From positions 1-22,797 of the forward strand of contig JAUWZR010000011.1 of the NCBI GenBank assembly GCA_030615235.1: a stretch of 22,797 nucleotides of DNA, in the 5' to 3' direction. The notes below the pieces were generated by a model. That model worked only from the letters and a program-made list of their open reading frames with translations. It was not told the origin of the DNA and made no database searches. Shown piece by piece: positions 17,101 to 22,797 of this stretch. The stretch's first letter is position 1. Each line of letters begins with the position of its first letter. The position numbers and the translations under genes were made by a program. Source of the DNA: Promethearchaeota archaeon (lineage in GTDB: Archaea; Asgardarchaeota; Lokiarchaeia; Sigyniarchaeales; SOKP01).

Positions 17101-17477
17101 ATATAGAGAGGTCCTTCTTTAGTACTAGAAATAAACTGAGTAGGATCGATTTCTACTTCTTTTGTGTAATTCATTGCTGTAATGTTTTCGAAATACATTT
17201 TAGCATGTGAAAGATTATAATTTGGAATGTAAACACTTGGTTGAATATTTAAATTCGGTTGTTCTCGGTTTATATAGCAATTTGAGCTTATACTTGTTAC
17301 ATTAGTAAATACCTTTCCTGTTCGATTGACTGCTTGGATATTTAAATTGTTACTTAAATTTTGTGGATTAAAATTCCCTATTCTATTAAATTCGCTATTT
17401 AAGACAGTATAATTAGAAAGAGTTATGAATGAAAAGACTAATATTACCAAAAGTTGTCTATTTCTAATGATTTTCAT
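14133..17477 (-). CDS. large receptor-like surface protein with cytosolic longin-like tail
   Basis: About 1,114 residues. A signal peptide (NRQLLVILVFSFITL) is followed by an ~830-residue ectodomain with roughly 28 N-x-S/T sequons, typical of an N-glycosylated archaeal surface protein. The ectodomain contains two related units (numbering from the TTG form, ~285-465 and ~478-680) and an Ig/Big-like domain (~755-858). One membrane helix (LLPYMLAILAGLFIFIAV, ~872-889) is followed by a basic stop-transfer KRHKTQKLRR. The ~220-residue tail has a longin/roadblock-like pattern (YIIIIHKDVGVSIF, DLISGFLQAISQF, FKIIITDGDYARVALV) and ends in a winged-helix-like segment. It looks like a type I receptor that could contact a small GTPase. 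The longest frame starts at TTG 17492, but GAGG at 17490-17487 is well placed for ATG 17477. Confidence 0.82.
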   Translation of the reverse strand: MKIIRNRQLLVILVFSFITLSNYTVLNSEFNRIGNFNPQNLSNNLNIQAVNRTGKVFTNVTSISSNCYINREQPNLNIQPSVYIPNYNLSHAKMYFENITAMNYTKEVEIDPTQFISSTKEGPLYMYQKFSVQLSQFVNNLSIFIQDMVNTYNFTTENSWEIAIVNCTSDGTPNNETLGEVTNPHPLNMAAHWEHFDFLNSERGAVFLNISETFHTNENGDDKYWFAFRIKIPPNDEIYGGGPKFLYFNPDGGDLDNIGEGETYLFYNEVWKENFTINNVKEIVGPINGTKLTGDLESLKTIDSNRYICRADTSNLTIEMKFNIKNVSSGILDETTVNFFYNNSFFWMYLHNIFLNSIDFYLATSVSDIIDINSASLLIKNYSNGQWFDLSDKINIKQETESLISYKIFEPDEKITFLKHFINYSNNNLMEFQFRYLGNAQFDTSYNIFTVNLGERMLFNDTILPHDPLIQELEFPSELNENALNGSVIGDLDLDALKLNDNKFFRAQADTNNLSIEFKFNILEDIDLSLWDVDLYDWGFNIGFKVPPLYPNPYVPQLDFRTSSNVSISNPNDLDLALIEIYKGKENYSFLTPEENEKDWLQLSENNRSLAFKDETTTSDALKPLFTWVILQLINTSDDNSIRMRFLYVGNGTFENFNVSIDEFTINLYIQNTVTSDITSKIGFGLNPNDIKPSDIMLQNSGTVVIDNGLGRGIWEGDIQYGGPDQGFFEFNVSSLWNSINFDVNGTYEVYKVQVSINFLDSPDNQYKLGNYPFSVRIISGDGRPLESLNIIFQVLQGDSLVTFETRVTTNYEGIATANLEFSQTGEYYSIKAIYNEEGIYVSSELQSINIRIVDDFILFMDTFLQLLPYMLAILAGLFIFIAVKRHKTQKLRRIWSKEATVLDDLVNISYIIIIHKDVGVSIFNKQIATEGIDSDLISGFLQAISQFRQEFQKGAEKEQISKGFEMDYYDFKIIITDGDYARVALVLDKSPSDQLKENQSSFTNEFEFKFRAYLENFDGDITPFRETDPLIEKYFNITLMYPLKLAPYRDVFKLSSLEKALIEVADQIQKERKFFFVSSLLSFGIAGRKESRDQIISTILSLKNKGILIPIKI
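15453..16640 (-). repeat. two tandem ~180-200-residue units within the surface protein
   Basis: The protein stretches encoded at 16640-16113 and 16061-15453 share a repeated frame. NGT-GDLESLKTIDSNRY-ADTSNLTIEMKFNI in the first matches NGS-GDLDLDALKLNDNKFF-ADTNNLSIEFKFNI in the second. Each unit ends with a Gly-Asn-x-x-F ... FT-V/I-NL strand. This points to duplication of a beta-rich extracellular domain. Similarity is visible in protein, not DNA, so the duplication is old. Confidence 0.65.
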
Positions 17478-17539
17478 ATTAAGATTCCTCAAATTTGTTA
17501 TTAAAAAATTTAATATGAATAACAGAAGACGAATTGGGC

Positions 17540-17550
17540 TTTTATAATTT
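17540..17550 (-). promoter_or_regulatory. TATA-like promoter of the surface protein gene
   Basis: On the minus strand AAATTATAAAA occupies 17550-17540, about 60 bases before the preferred ATG at 17477. With archaeal spacing, transcription would start near 17515-17520. It is preceded by an A-rich stretch as in a BRE. AT-rich context lowers certainty. Confidence 0.35.
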
Positions 17551-17650
17551 TATTTTCTATTTAAGTAGAATATTCATTTAATTCCTTTTTGTCAAGAGTA
17601 TAAAACATAAATAACCCAAGAAAATTACTCTAACTTCTTTTCAAGGTTGA

Positions 17651-17852
17651 TTATGAATATCCAAATAAAGTTGCTGTTGGAGTAGTAATTTCTGCTATTT
17701 CTTTAAGTTCTTGCTCTGAGAAAATTGGTTTATAATAAGTTGGCTTATGTAAATTCTTAATATAATTAATTAATAATTTTAAGTACTATTTCTTCTAACT
17801 CTTTTTTAGTTATGTATTTTTTTTCTAATTTTTTCAGAATAGTACTTCTTTC
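17651..17852 (-). pseudogene. probable frameshifted remnant of a small gene
   Basis: The 450-base gap between the surface protein and the VUT transporter holds two overlapping minus-strand frames with protein-like translations and no start codon. The upstream frame (17852-17766) reads ILKKLEKKYITKKELEEIVL and ends at TAA. The downstream frame (open from 17785, stop at 17653-17651) includes NLHKPTYYKPIFSEQEL and ends in TATLFGYS. A single shift within the ATTAATTAATTA tract (~17765-17780) would join them into one ~65-residue reading frame. I do not recognise the protein. The rest of the gap is AT-rich and shows only the surface-protein promoter. Confidence 0.4.
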
Positions 17853-17927
17853 TTATTAGAGAGTTTTTAAAGCTATGAATACTTAAAAAGATCATATTAA
17901 ATTTCAAATACATATTAAGTGATATAA

Positions 17928-18689
17928 ATGTGGTTAGTCTTTCTGATATGGATTGTTGTTATTTTCGCATCGACAATGTTTATTAGCCAGTATATAAAAA
18001 TGCAAAATCGAGAGGATGTTGCTATTGCTTTTTACATCTTGTTTATTACAATGTCGCAAATACTTGCAACAAAAATCGGGGATTTTAGCATAGCAGGGTA
18101 TCAAATCACTGCACCAGTGGCAGTTCTTATATTTCCTTTCACATTTCAAATAACAGACATGGTGAATGAGAATTTCGGGCGAAAGAGGACCCACAGAATG
18201 ATATTTATAGCTTTCGTGACTCAAATATTTATGTCCATCTTCATATGGTTTAGCATCGAAGTTCCTGCTGCTCCGTTTTGGGGATTTGATTGGGGGAGCA
18301 ACCCTACTGAAGCTCAACAATTTTGGCTTTATTTCCTTGGATCAACTGTTCGAATTACCGTCGCATCTTGGATCTCATTTATCATAACTGAAAATTTAGA
18401 TGCTGTTTTATTTGCTAAGCTTAAAAAATGGACGAAAGGCAAAAATCTCTGGGTAAGAAATGTGTTTAGCGATATACCAACCTTAGCTTTAGATAGCTTA
18501 CTTTTCATTAGTATTGCATTTGGAGGTGTATTTCCTCTTGATGTTATATGGCTAATGATTTGGGGACAATTGCTTACTAAGTGGTTCTTTGGGGTCATTG
18601 ACACCCCTTTCATGTATCTTTCACGCGGTGTAATTAATGGGAAGATAAATTTATTGGGAAACCTCTTTTCTAAAAAAGAAGATCGCTAA
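17928..18689 (+). CDS. VUT-family (queuosine-precursor-type) transporter
   Basis: A 253-residue integral membrane protein of the VUT/YhhQ family (former DUF165). The family signature FPFTFQITDMVNENFGRKRT lies at ~69-88 with the conserved acidic Asp77 and Glu81, and a second one is RNVFSDIPTLALDSLLF in the C-terminal half. About six membrane helices are expected. Bacterial YhhQ imports preQ0/preQ1. In archaea the same chemistry could feed archaeosine synthesis on tRNA, but the substrate here is inferred. AAGTGAT ends 4 bases before the ATG and is a good Shine-Dalgarno. The gene is followed 155 bases later by the amidohydrolase on the same strand; I see no other tRNA-deazapurine gene in the window. 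Confidence 0.85.
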   Translation: MWLVFLIWIVVIFASTMFISQYIKMQNREDVAIAFYILFITMSQILATKIGDFSIAGYQITAPVAVLIFPFTFQITDMVNENFGRKRTHRMIFIAFVTQIFMSIFIWFSIEVPAAPFWGFDWGSNPTEAQQFWLYFLGSTVRITVASWISFIITENLDAVLFAKLKKWTKGKNLWVRNVFSDIPTLALDSLLFISIAFGGVFPLDVIWLMIWGQLLTKWFFGVIDTPFMYLSRGVINGKINLLGNLFSKKEDR

Positions 18690-18844
18690 ATATGCTTTGA
18701 AATATAAAATAAAATACTCTTTTAAGTATGACTTATTCAAAAATAATAATCCTTTTCAATTGTTTGTTTAGTAAGATATTATTATTTTTATATTAAAGGA
18801 ACAATTTAGTCTATTTAAAATAAAATCTTTGTTTTTTATAAATC

Positions 18845-20572
18845 ATGAATGAAAATAAACACTCAAAAAATTATGCGAATGTGTCTATTGGTTTTCTACT
18901 TCTCTTGATAGTTTTAATTGCATTATTGGCTTGGATAACTTATGGTACATTCGATGACATAATAGGTGCTCTTGCATTTACAATTGTTGGTATGTTAAAT
19001 GTGTTTCCTTGGTTTATACCATTCGTAGGAATCCCACTAGGAATTTTAGACACTCTTGGGATTTTTGGTTTTGGAATGTATAATATAACTTTACATCTTG
19101 CTCATTTGAGTTCTAGTTGGATGACAATTGTATGGTTTTGGTTAATAGGGATTCTTGGGAGTATTATAGATATCATGCTAATGTATTTCGTAATTTCGGG
19201 GTTAAAAAAGTTAAAATTCCGAAAAAAAGAACTCTATTCGAATTATGCTCTTGTAAATTGCAGCATTATCGATGGAACTATTAATAGTCCTGTAATCAAA
19301 AAGGGAGTAGTGCTCATTAAGAATATCGTGGGAGAAGGAGAAATTCCTGGTTTAATCAGCGGAGTAGGAACTGAAGGAAAATTAAATATTCCAGACGATT
19401 ACAAAATAATAGATTTAAAAGGTGAATACTTGCTTCCTGGTCTAATTAACGCTCATTGTCACTTATTTGGAAGCGGTAAACCAATGAAAATAATGAATTT
19501 AAGCGATAAAGCGCTTGAAAAATTAGCAAAATTAATGGGAACTGTTTTAGGCAAAAAAATTCTCAGTAATATGATGAAAAGTAATGCTTCTAACGCATTA
19601 AATGCTGGAGTGACAACTATGAGAACGATGGGGGATCCCTTCTACTTAGATCTAAAACTTAGAAACGAAATCAACAATGGAAAGTTTTTAGGACCAAGAT
19701 TAGTTTGTGCTGGTAAGGGCATTTGTATAACTGGAGGTCATGGTGGATTGCTGGCTTTTTTAGCCGATTCCCCAACTGAAGTAAGAAAAGTGATTCGGAA
19801 GAACTTGAGAGCAGAAGTAGATTTCATAAAAATTCTCTCGACAGGAGGGGTTATGGATTCGAGAAAGGTTGGAGAAGCTGGCAGGCCTCAAATGACAATA
19901 GAAGAAATTGAGACTGCTTGTTTTGAAGCTCATCGAGGCGGTATCTTAGTTGCAACACATTGTGAATCTACGCATGGAATTAAAGAGGCACTCTTAGGCG
20001 GAGTTGATAGCATAGAGCATGGGGCAGAAATTACAGACGATTTGGTACCGTTATTTAAGAATAATCCCAAAACACTTCGTGGGTTCACAACTCTTACGTC
20101 TACAATATCTGCGGGCATGGGGATGGCAGTGCTCTCTAAGGAAGAGACCAAAATTACAGATGTGAAAAAAAAAAACGCTATACTGGTTGAAAAAGGGATG
20201 ATCAATGGACTTCAAAAGGCATATAAAGAGGGTATAAAATTAACTGTAGGTACAGATGCATCAGTTCCTTACGCAACACAATATAATATATGGAAGGAAT
20301 TAAAATATTATATTAAATATACTAACATGACAGCCCAAGAAGCTATCCATTACGCTACTAAAAGTAATGCAGACAATATTGGAATAGGCGATGTTACTGG
20401 GAGTATTGAGATTGGAAAATCTGCGGATATCCAAATTGTTCAAGGAAATCCTCTAGAAAACATTGATTCCTTAGGAAATGTTTCGATGGTTTTTATCAAA
20501 GGGCATCAGATTAAAAATCCAAAAGTAAAAAAAGTGAAGAACCTAACTGATTTCGAACCAATTGAGCTATAA
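18845..20572 (+). CDS. membrane-anchored amidohydrolase (imidazolonepropionase-like)
   Basis: Residues 1-~125 carry about four hydrophobic helices ending in a basic KKLKFRKKE stretch, so the ~440-residue catalytic part is probably cytosolic. That part is a metal-dependent amidohydrolase of the COG1228 type: NAHCHLF gives His204 and His206, FIKILSTGG gives the probable carboxylated Lys329, VATHCES gives His372, SIEHGAE gives His392, and TVGTDAS gives Asp471. All expected ligands of a binuclear centre are present, so it should be active. Related enzymes hydrolyse amide or cyclic amide bonds, including Xaa-Pro dipeptides and deaminated purine or His intermediates; the substrate is open. Amidohydrolases of this group rarely carry a membrane anchor of this kind. 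The ATG at 18845 has no Shine-Dalgarno. Confidence 0.88.
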   Translation: MNENKHSKNYANVSIGFLLLLIVLIALLAWITYGTFDDIIGALAFTIVGMLNVFPWFIPFVGIPLGILDTLGIFGFGMYNITLHLAHLSSSWMTIVWFWLIGILGSIIDIMLMYFVISGLKKLKFRKKELYSNYALVNCSIIDGTINSPVIKKGVVLIKNIVGEGEIPGLISGVGTEGKLNIPDDYKIIDLKGEYLLPGLINAHCHLFGSGKPMKIMNLSDKALEKLAKLMGTVLGKKILSNMMKSNASNALNAGVTTMRTMGDPFYLDLKLRNEINNGKFLGPRLVCAGKGICITGGHGGLLAFLADSPTEVRKVIRKNLRAEVDFIKILSTGGVMDSRKVGEAGRPQMTIEEIETACFEAHRGGILVATHCESTHGIKEALLGGVDSIEHGAEITDDLVPLFKNNPKTLRGFTTLTSTISAGMGMAVLSKEETKITDVKKKNAILVEKGMINGLQKAYKEGIKLTVGTDASVPYATQYNIWKELKYYIKYTNMTAQEAIHYATKSNADNIGIGDVTGSIEIGKSADIQIVQGNPLENIDSLGNVSMVFIKGHQIKNPKVKKVKNLTDFEPIEL

Positions 20573-20655
20573 AATAATTTTTTCAATCGGATGATGCCGA
20601 ACCACTCTTAATTCTCTTTAATAATGATTCTATTTAATTGAAAATTGTATTGTTA

Positions 20656-20693
20656 ATTATTAAAAAGGTTGATGAGATTAAATTTTTAATATT
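20656..20693 (+). repeat. upstream element copy 1 (before DinB-fold gene)
   Basis: A 38-base stretch beginning ATTATTAAAAAGGT and ending AATTTTTAATATT matches 22742-22779 at 34 of 38 positions. It begins 95 bases upstream of the DinB-fold ATG, a promoter-region distance, with TATA-like A/T sequence in its second half. It may be a shared regulatory element. Confidence 0.55.
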
Positions 20694-20750
20694 AATATTA
20701 AAGAACCAAAATCTATAATAACTAAAACTAAAAATAATTTTCAGATTTAT

Positions 20751-21227
20751 ATGAGTAGTGATTTGAAGTCCATAATAGATAGTTGGAAAATGATTAGGAA
20801 TCTTACAAATGATTTACTTGAATCCTTGCCTGAATTAATGCTTAAAAAGACGGTGGGTAAAAATATGGGTTCTATTGGTAAACAATTTAGACACATGGGA
20901 GATATGCAACTATGTTATAATAAAGCAATTAAAACTTGTAAAATAGATTTCAGTAAATATCGTAGGGATTATTCTATTGAAGATTCAAAAGTAAAACTTA
21001 AGCAATTTTTAGAAGAAATGGATGAGGAAATGTATGGACTTACAGAAAAAAACAATAATATTGAAATTGATTGGGGTTTTGCTAAAATATCTTTGATTGA
21101 TCATTTGAACTTTTTAATCCAACATGAAATTCTTCATCATGGAGAGCTAATAGTATATATAAGATCGCTAGATTTAAGATTTCCAAAAAGTTGGGAAGAT
21201 ATATGGGGACCGTTAAATGTGAGCTAG
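20751..21227 (+). CDS. DinB-fold family protein
   Basis: A 158-residue four-helix-bundle protein with the DinB/YfiT metal triad: His48 in QFRHMGD, and His125 and His129 in QHEILHHGEL. Family members bind a divalent metal and include thiol-dependent S-transferases and many proteins of unknown function. The 'damage-inducible' name does not imply a DNA repair role here. Length is standard and no domain is missing. The closing SWEDIWGP is a typical DinB end. It is transcribed toward the Nre gene (133-base gap) and preceded by a 178-base gap containing the element shared with the right end of the window, which suggests shared regulation with a gene beyond the window. Confidence 0.82.
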   Translation: MSSDLKSIIDSWKMIRNLTNDLLESLPELMLKKTVGKNMGSIGKQFRHMGDMQLCYNKAIKTCKIDFSKYRRDYSIEDSKVKLKQFLEEMDEEMYGLTEKNNNIEIDWGFAKISLIDHLNFLIQHEILHHGELIVYIRSLDLRFPKSWEDIWGPLNVS

Positions 21228-21360
21228 TTTAAAAAAAACCATACAATTGCAATTAACTACCTGTAAATTAAGAATTCAATTTAATATAATTGGGATTATC
21301 GACGATTTATTGATTCAATAATTCGAATTGCTTTAAATTTATCTAAATGAACAAGAGAAT

Positions 21361-22692
21361 TTATAAAAAATTATCGATCGTTCTCTGGTTTTTCACGAAA
21401 TTAATTAGTTTACTGCTTTGTTTCCAGTATTTGTAGCTTACCATGAATCCCTCTGCCATTTTTTTTGTTGAATCGTTGAAATTGTCAAGGATTAGAGGAT
21501 TTCCTTTTGCCATAGCATCTTTAATAGACTCCCTGATAACCCATACACCTAAAGGTACGATATAACCACCTTGAACTTCACGAAAGATTAGAACCCTAGC
21601 TTGCCTTCCAATTTTATATAAATACTCGCAAACCTCTTTTCGAGCGGCATAATAAGCACCAGTGATATTGCTCGCATAATTCTTTCTGCCTTTGTAGAAC
21701 TCAAAATCAGTCATTATCTGAGGTTTTAAGCTACGATTATCTCCACTGAGAGATATGTTCCATAAAGTATTAGGAGCCCATACCTCGTTCATCTCGTAAG
21801 TAAACTTACCGGGAAATAGAAGTATTTTGAAGTGGTTATCTAAGTAAGTATTTTCAAATATGCGATAATCGTTAATCTCAGGAAATCTTTTTATTTCTTT
21901 AATTAATGCTTTAGAGATAATATCGTCGACAGCAGTTATACTCCATCTTGTTGGAACAATTCTGCGCCTTGTTTTTTGACCCAATAACCCAGCCGAAAAA
22001 ACTCTCTTAATTGTTGATTCTGGGACATGTCCTTTAAAGTAGAGATATTCTGACACAGCATCAGTTGCATTTAAATCCGTATCGGAAACGACATATTCTA
22101 CTTTTGGATGGATTTTTGTATTTTCTGTAATTCTTATTTTCTCAGTTATGCCACTAGGTCCCATAGGTAACGCGTGATTATCCATCATCATTCTAAGATT
22201 CATTTTCTCCAACTTTGTTTCAGTATCTACAGGACGGGCTGCCATCGATAACTCCTGTGAGGTCTCCAGTAATCTTTGAACTTTTAAAGAAGGTGTGTTT
22301 TTACGACTCTTTTTTCCAATATTAACATCGATTTTAAAATTATTTCGCACTAAACTACTTCTATATTTAACAATTTCAACTAAACTTTTACCAAACCACA
22401 ATTCGGGAGCATCTAAAATATGATAATCTGAAATGTTTAAGTCTATTTCAAATTCTTGAAAGGGAACCAGTGGACCGAGATATACTTTTGGATAATTAAA
22501 ATGTCCAACGAAAAATCCGGGAGGACTTGGTCCGAACAGTTCAACATCCCGAAGAGTTTTATCAAGCTCAAAGGGAACTAAAGATTTCATAACAGACTTT
22601 TTTAATAAGATTGGGCATGTTTTTTTACCACATAGTAAACGTGAACCTTTACATCGCAAGCAGATATTTTTTTCAGTTGGGGGTCGAACCAA
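21361..22692 (-). CDS. nreA: Nre-family archaeal DNA repair protein with C-terminal PIP box
   Basis: A 443-residue protein of the archaeal Nre family. The N-terminus carries a zinc-finger-like Cys set (Cys11-x2-Cys14, Cys21, Cys26). The diagnostic GPSPPGFFVGHFNYPKV motif follows at ~54-70, then GPLVPF. The C-terminus is QRTIDNFL (436-443), a PCNA-interacting box (Q-x2-I-x2-F-L). Nre proteins act in DNA damage tolerance in haloarchaea, interacting with PCNA; the biochemical activity is not settled. The only start upstream of the Cys motif is TTG at 22692, with an in-frame stop 12-15 bases before it, so a TTG start is likely. There is no good Shine-Dalgarno. nreA versus nreB cannot be decided from one sequence. 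Confidence 0.9.
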   Translation of the reverse strand: MVRPPTEKNICLRCKGSRLLCGKKTCPILLKKSVMKSLVPFELDKTLRDVELFGPSPPGFFVGHFNYPKVYLGPLVPFQEFEIDLNISDYHILDAPELWFGKSLVEIVKYRSSLVRNNFKIDVNIGKKSRKNTPSLKVQRLLETSQELSMAARPVDTETKLEKMNLRMMMDNHALPMGPSGITEKIRITENTKIHPKVEYVVSDTDLNATDAVSEYLYFKGHVPESTIKRVFSAGLLGQKTRRRIVPTRWSITAVDDIISKALIKEIKRFPEINDYRIFENTYLDNHFKILLFPGKFTYEMNEVWAPNTLWNISLSGDNRSLKPQIMTDFEFYKGRKNYASNITGAYYAARKEVCEYLYKIGRQARVLIFREVQGGYIVPLGVWVIRESIKDAMAKGNPLILDNFNDSTKKMAEGFMVSYKYWKQSSKLINFVKNQRTIDNFL

Positions 22693-22741
22693 TCTTGTGT
22701 CTCTTTAAATGTTCTTATCTTTATTAGAAAATATCCTATTT

Positions 22742-22779
22742 ATTATTAAAAAGGTAGACGAGTATAAATTTTTAATATT
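22742..22779 (+). repeat. upstream element copy 2 (right edge of window)
   Basis: This is the second copy of the element at 20656-20693, with 34 of 38 positions matching and differences at four positions around GATGAGAT/GACGAGTA. By analogy with copy 1 it should precede a plus-strand gene starting just beyond the window, divergent from the Nre gene. Confidence 0.5.
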
Positions 22780-22797
22780 TATAAAAAAATTATTGGA

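Noticed and set aside
17934..18320. 128-codon minus-strand ORF
   Set aside because: It is antisense to the VUT transporter, is Cys/His/Lys-rich nonsense and has no ribosome-binding site; a shadow of the real gene.
20588..20680. Possible C/D-box RNA (TGATGA-like motifs in the gap)
   Set aside because: No matching box D at proper spacing, and the second copy of the repeated element lacks the motif.
21231..21240. T8 run on the minus strand as terminator for the Nre gene
   Set aside because: It lies ~120 bases past the stop and next to the convergent DinB stop; too weak to annotate.
1..22797. tRNA, CRISPR, transposon or prophage signals
   Set aside because: No tRNA arm pattern, no regularly spaced direct repeats, and no transposase, integrase or Cas-like protein seen.

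Overview
The window is AT-rich archaeal DNA, most likely from an Asgard (Promethearchaeota) archaeon. The reasons are the combination of archaea-specific families (a DUF2070 membrane protein, an Nre-type DNA repair protein with a C-terminal PCNA-binding box, a PAC2-type proteasome chaperone homologue) with eukaryote-like parts: an Arf-like small GTPase with PT-GF, WDFGGQ and NKQD motifs, a longin-like/winged-helix protein overlapping it, and a large receptor-like surface protein whose cytosolic tail looks longin-like. The lineage is inferred; no rRNA or other marker is present.

Layout, left to right. (1) 13-2295 (+): MFS transporter with an unusual ~300-residue helical C-terminal domain; its frame stays open to the left edge. 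(2) 2318-8595 (-): six genes in one direction. In transcription order these are a zinc-ribbon membrane protein, a PAC2-family protein, an old-yellow-enzyme/2,4-dienoyl-CoA-reductase-type flavoprotein with [4Fe-4S], FAD and NAD(P) elements, a nucleotidyltransferase-fold protein and two small unknowns. Only the first two are close enough to look like a clear operon. (3) 8722-11824 (+): DUF2070 protein, Arf-like GTPase, longin/winged-helix protein. The last two overlap by 11 nt and share a strong internal Shine-Dalgarno. (4) 11862-17477 (-): a duplicated-fold unknown whose reading frame extends upstream of its first ATG, an RsmB/NSUN-type RNA m5C methyltransferase, and a ~1,114-residue surface protein with a single membrane anchor. 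(5) 17928-21227 (+): VUT-family (queuosine-precursor-type) transporter, membrane-anchored amidohydrolase, DinB-fold protein. (6) 21361-22692 (-): Nre-type DNA repair protein.

Functional themes are loosely linked. The strongest internal connection is signalling: a GTPase translationally coupled to a longin/winged-helix protein, and about 2.3 kb away a glycosylation-rich ectodomain joined through one membrane helix to a cytosolic longin-like module that also ends in a winged-helix-like segment. RNA modification (m5C methyltransferase, possible 7-deazaguanine uptake), proteasome assembly and DNA repair are represented by single genes.

The 435-450 bp gap at 17478-17927 holds a promoter-like site for the surface protein and a probable frameshifted gene remnant. 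I saw no tRNA, rRNA, CRISPR array, transposase or integrase.
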